A DNA stretch of 64,000 nt from Bog-756 sp963812885 (lineage in GTDB: Bacteria > Actinomycetota > Acidimicrobiia > Acidimicrobiales > RAAP-2), in contig CAWEWZ010000009.1 of NCBI GenBank assembly GCA_963812885.1, forward strand, positions 1-64,000, given 5' to 3'. Shown here one piece after another: positions 62,476-64,000 of the stretch (positions are counted from its first letter, which is position 1; each line of letters begins with the position of its first letter). The notes beneath the pieces were generated by a model. That model saw only the letters and a program-made list of their open reading frames with translations, did no database searches and was not told the DNA's origin. A program made the translations under genes and the position numbers.

Positions 62476-63437
62476 GCGCCTTCCGCTCGGGGTTCGCGGC
62501 CGTGGTCGGTCGGCCCAACGTGGGCAAGTCGACACTGGTCAACACCATGGTCGGCACCAAGGTCTCCATCACCTCCCCGCGGCCCAACACCACCCGGTCC
62601 CAGGTGCGCGGCGTCCTGGACCGGCCCGACGCCCAGGTGGTGTTCGTCGACACGCCGGGCCTGCACAAGCCCCGGACCGCGCTGGGGGAGCGCATGAACG
62701 AGTCGGCCACCTCGTCGCTGGACGACGTCGACGTCGTGCTGGCCGTGGTCGAGGCCAGCGGCGCGGTGGGCCCGGGCGACCGGATGGTCCTCACCCAGTC
62801 GGCCCACCGGGTCCGGTCGATGGCCCGCTCCGCCGCCCTGCGCTCAGAGCTGCGACCGGCCGGCGGCGAAGACGAGGAGGCGGGCACCCCGACTCTGCTG
62901 GTGGTGGTCAACAAGATCGACCGGGTAGGCGGGGATGGAGTCCTCGGCCATCTGACCGCGGTGTCCTCGGTGGTCGAGCGCATCGACGAGGAGGCCGGCG
63001 GGCCGCCGACCCCGGTCGAGTACTTCCCGGTGTCGGCCACCTCCGGCGAGGGGGTGGCCGCCCTGGTGGAGGCCACGGTGGCCCGGATGCCCGCGGGTCC
63101 GCGGTACTACCCCGAGGGAATGGTCACCGACGTGGCCGAGGCGTTCTGGGTGGCCGACCTGGTGCGCGAGGAGCTGCTCCACCGGGTGCAGGACGAGCTC
63201 CCCCACAGCATCGCCTGCCGGGTCACCGAGTGGGAGTGGCCGCGGGTCCGGTGCGAGATCCTGGTCGAGCGCGACTCGCAGAAGGGGATCGTCATCGGCA
63301 AGGGGGGAGCCACCCTCAAGGGGGTGGGGACGGCGGTGCGGGCCCAGATGCCGCCGGGCGCCTACCTCGAGCTCTTCGTCCGGGTCGAGAAGCACTGGCA
63401 GCAGCGCGAGGACGCCCTCGACCGGCTCGGCTTCTGA
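62472..63437 (+). CDS. era: GTPase Era
   Basis: 321 residues from GTG 62472 (GTGA overlap). G1 is GRPNVGKS (13-20), G2 is in SPRPNTTRSQVRG, G3 is DTPGLHKP, G4 is NKID, and the C-terminal KH domain is VERDSQKGIVIGKGGATLKGVG. Era binds the 16S rRNA 3' end and couples 30S assembly to growth. The G4 region is preceded by an inserted acidic stretch (RPAGGEDEEAG). The phoH-ybeY-corC-era order is the classical one. Confidence 0.96.
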   Translation: MSAFRSGFAAVVGRPNVGKSTLVNTMVGTKVSITSPRPNTTRSQVRGVLDRPDAQVVFVDTPGLHKPRTALGERMNESATSSLDDVDVVLAVVEASGAVGPGDRMVLTQSAHRVRSMARSAALRSELRPAGGEDEEAGTPTLLVVVNKIDRVGGDGVLGHLTAVSSVVERIDEEAGGPPTPVEYFPVSATSGEGVAALVEATVARMPAGPRYYPEGMVTDVAEAFWVADLVREELLHRVQDELPHSIACRVTEWEWPRVRCEILVERDSQKGIVIGKGGATLKGVGTAVRAQMPPGAYLELFVRVEKHWQQREDALDRLGF

Positions 63438-63446
63438 CCGGCCGGC

Positions 63447-64000
63447 CTACCCGTCGGAGGTGATGCCGCGGAGGAAGGCCTCGACCTCGGAGCGGTCGAT
63501 GGTCCGCTTCATCGGAGGCACCCGGGCCAGGAGGGCCCCCCGGTAGCGGGCGGTGGCCAGCCGGCTGTCGAGGACGGCCACCACCCCGCGGTCCTCGGCC
63601 CTGCGGATGAGCCGCCCCGCTCCCTGGGCCAGCAGGGTCCCGGCCCGGGGCAGGTCGACGGCGGCGAAGGCCCCGGCCCCGGCCCGGTCGCGCCGGGCCT
63701 GCAGCACCGGCTCGTCGGGACGGGGGAACGGGATCCGGTCGAGGGTGACCAGGCTGAGGGTGCGCCCCGGGACGTCCACCCCCTGCCAGAACCCGAGAGT
63801 GGCGAACAGACAGGTCGGCTCGCTGTTGGTGAACGCCTCGATGAGCGCCGGTTTGGGCAGGTCGGACTGGGACAGCACCGGGAAGGCGAGGCGGTCGGCC
63901 AGGGCGTCGGCGGCGGCGCGCATGGCCCGCCAGCTGGTGAACAGGGCCAGGGTGCGTCCGCCGGCCGCGTTGATCAGGGCCACGAGCTCGTCGTGGATGG
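63447..64000 (-). CDS. C-terminal part of a DinG/XPD-family ATP-dependent helicase, cut by the window edge
   Basis: About 184 residues of the C-terminus. Superfamily 2 helicase domain 2 motifs: GGRTLALFTSWRAMRAAADAL (motif IV), SEPTCLFATLGFWQGVDVPGRTLSLVTLDRIPF (motif V, with GxDxPG), and AQGAGRLIRRAEDRGVVAVLDSR (motif VI, QGxGRLIR). This matches DinG/YoaA-type 5'-3' helicases. The N-terminus with Walker A and any Fe-S cysteines is beyond base 64000. It converges on era with a 9-bp gap. Confidence 0.9.
   Translation of the reverse strand, partial: IHDELVALINAAGGRTLALFTSWRAMRAAADALADRLAFPVLSQSDLPKPALIEAFTNSEPTCLFATLGFWQGVDVPGRTLSLVTLDRIPFPRPDEPVLQARRDRAGAGAFAAVDLPRAGTLLAQGAGRLIRRAEDRGVVAVLDSRLATARYRGALLARVPPMKRTIDRSEVEAFLRGITSDG

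Overview
High-GC (about 70%) actinobacterial chromosome fragment of about 64 kb. The best guess is an Acidimicrobiia-like lineage. Supporting signs are coenzyme-F420 (LLM) oxidoreductases, a mycobacterial-type SOS mutasome (imuA'-imuB-dnaE2) with an actinobacterial LexA box, a BldD homologue, a FolP2-type dihydropteroate synthase and a secreted GYWLV-repeat protein of a kind I associate with that class. The lineage is inference from gene content. I see no mobile elements, rRNA, tRNA or CRISPR.

Layout. 0-12 kb: housekeeping and small enzymes (MTHFR-like, leuS, DUF1707, PAC2, APH-type phosphotransferase, thioredoxin/TPR, folP2, holA, a DUF2510 membrane protein). 12-17.3 kb: leftward SOS mutagenesis operon imuA'-imuB-dnaE2 behind a 20-bp perfect LexA palindrome. 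17.3-17.6 kb: no convincing protein gene, but promoter-like, strongly folded and terminated, a candidate small RNA. 17.6-29.6 kb: accessory genes (Na+/H+ antiporter, DinB, patatin, DUF2332, VOC, beta-lactamase-fold hydrolase, thioesterase, propeller-like secreted protein, cNMP-domain protein, methyltransferase), several of them frameshifted. 29.7-41.2 kb: two divergent operons around tandem palindromes. The leftward one carries a DUF6125-like protein, TetR, CYP123-like P450, SDR, a CYP51 fused in frame to a 3Fe-4S ferredoxin, and a SnoaL-like protein. The rightward one carries a hydroxyisobutyrate-dehydrogenase-like enzyme, aldehyde dehydrogenase, carboxymuconolactone decarboxylase, SDR, crotonase, LLM oxidoreductase and thioesterase. 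The core matches, gene for gene, what I recall of the Mycobacterium tuberculosis CYP51 locus Rv0763c-Rv0771. 41.3-45 kb: an orphan amino-acid-type binding lipoprotein, rpsT and lepA. 45-54 kb: cell-surface polysaccharide export (Wzt/Wzm) with hydrolase, glycosyltransferases and PAP2 phosphatase. 54.3-64 kb: dense rightward housekeeping block mntR-like, hrcA (with CIRCE), dnaJ, rsmE, bldD-like, excisionase-like HTH, HIT, phoH, ybeY, corC/CNNM, era, then part of a DinG-family helicase.

Two general features matter when reading the annotation. First, many genes lack a ribosome-binding site and instead have a TANNNT -10 box ending 7-9 nt before the start codon, so leaderless mRNAs appear common, and I used this to choose starts. 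Second, at least eleven genes change frame internally, including the essential holA. This looks like single-base indels in the assembly more than real gene decay, although a few loci with many shifts may be genuine pseudogenes.
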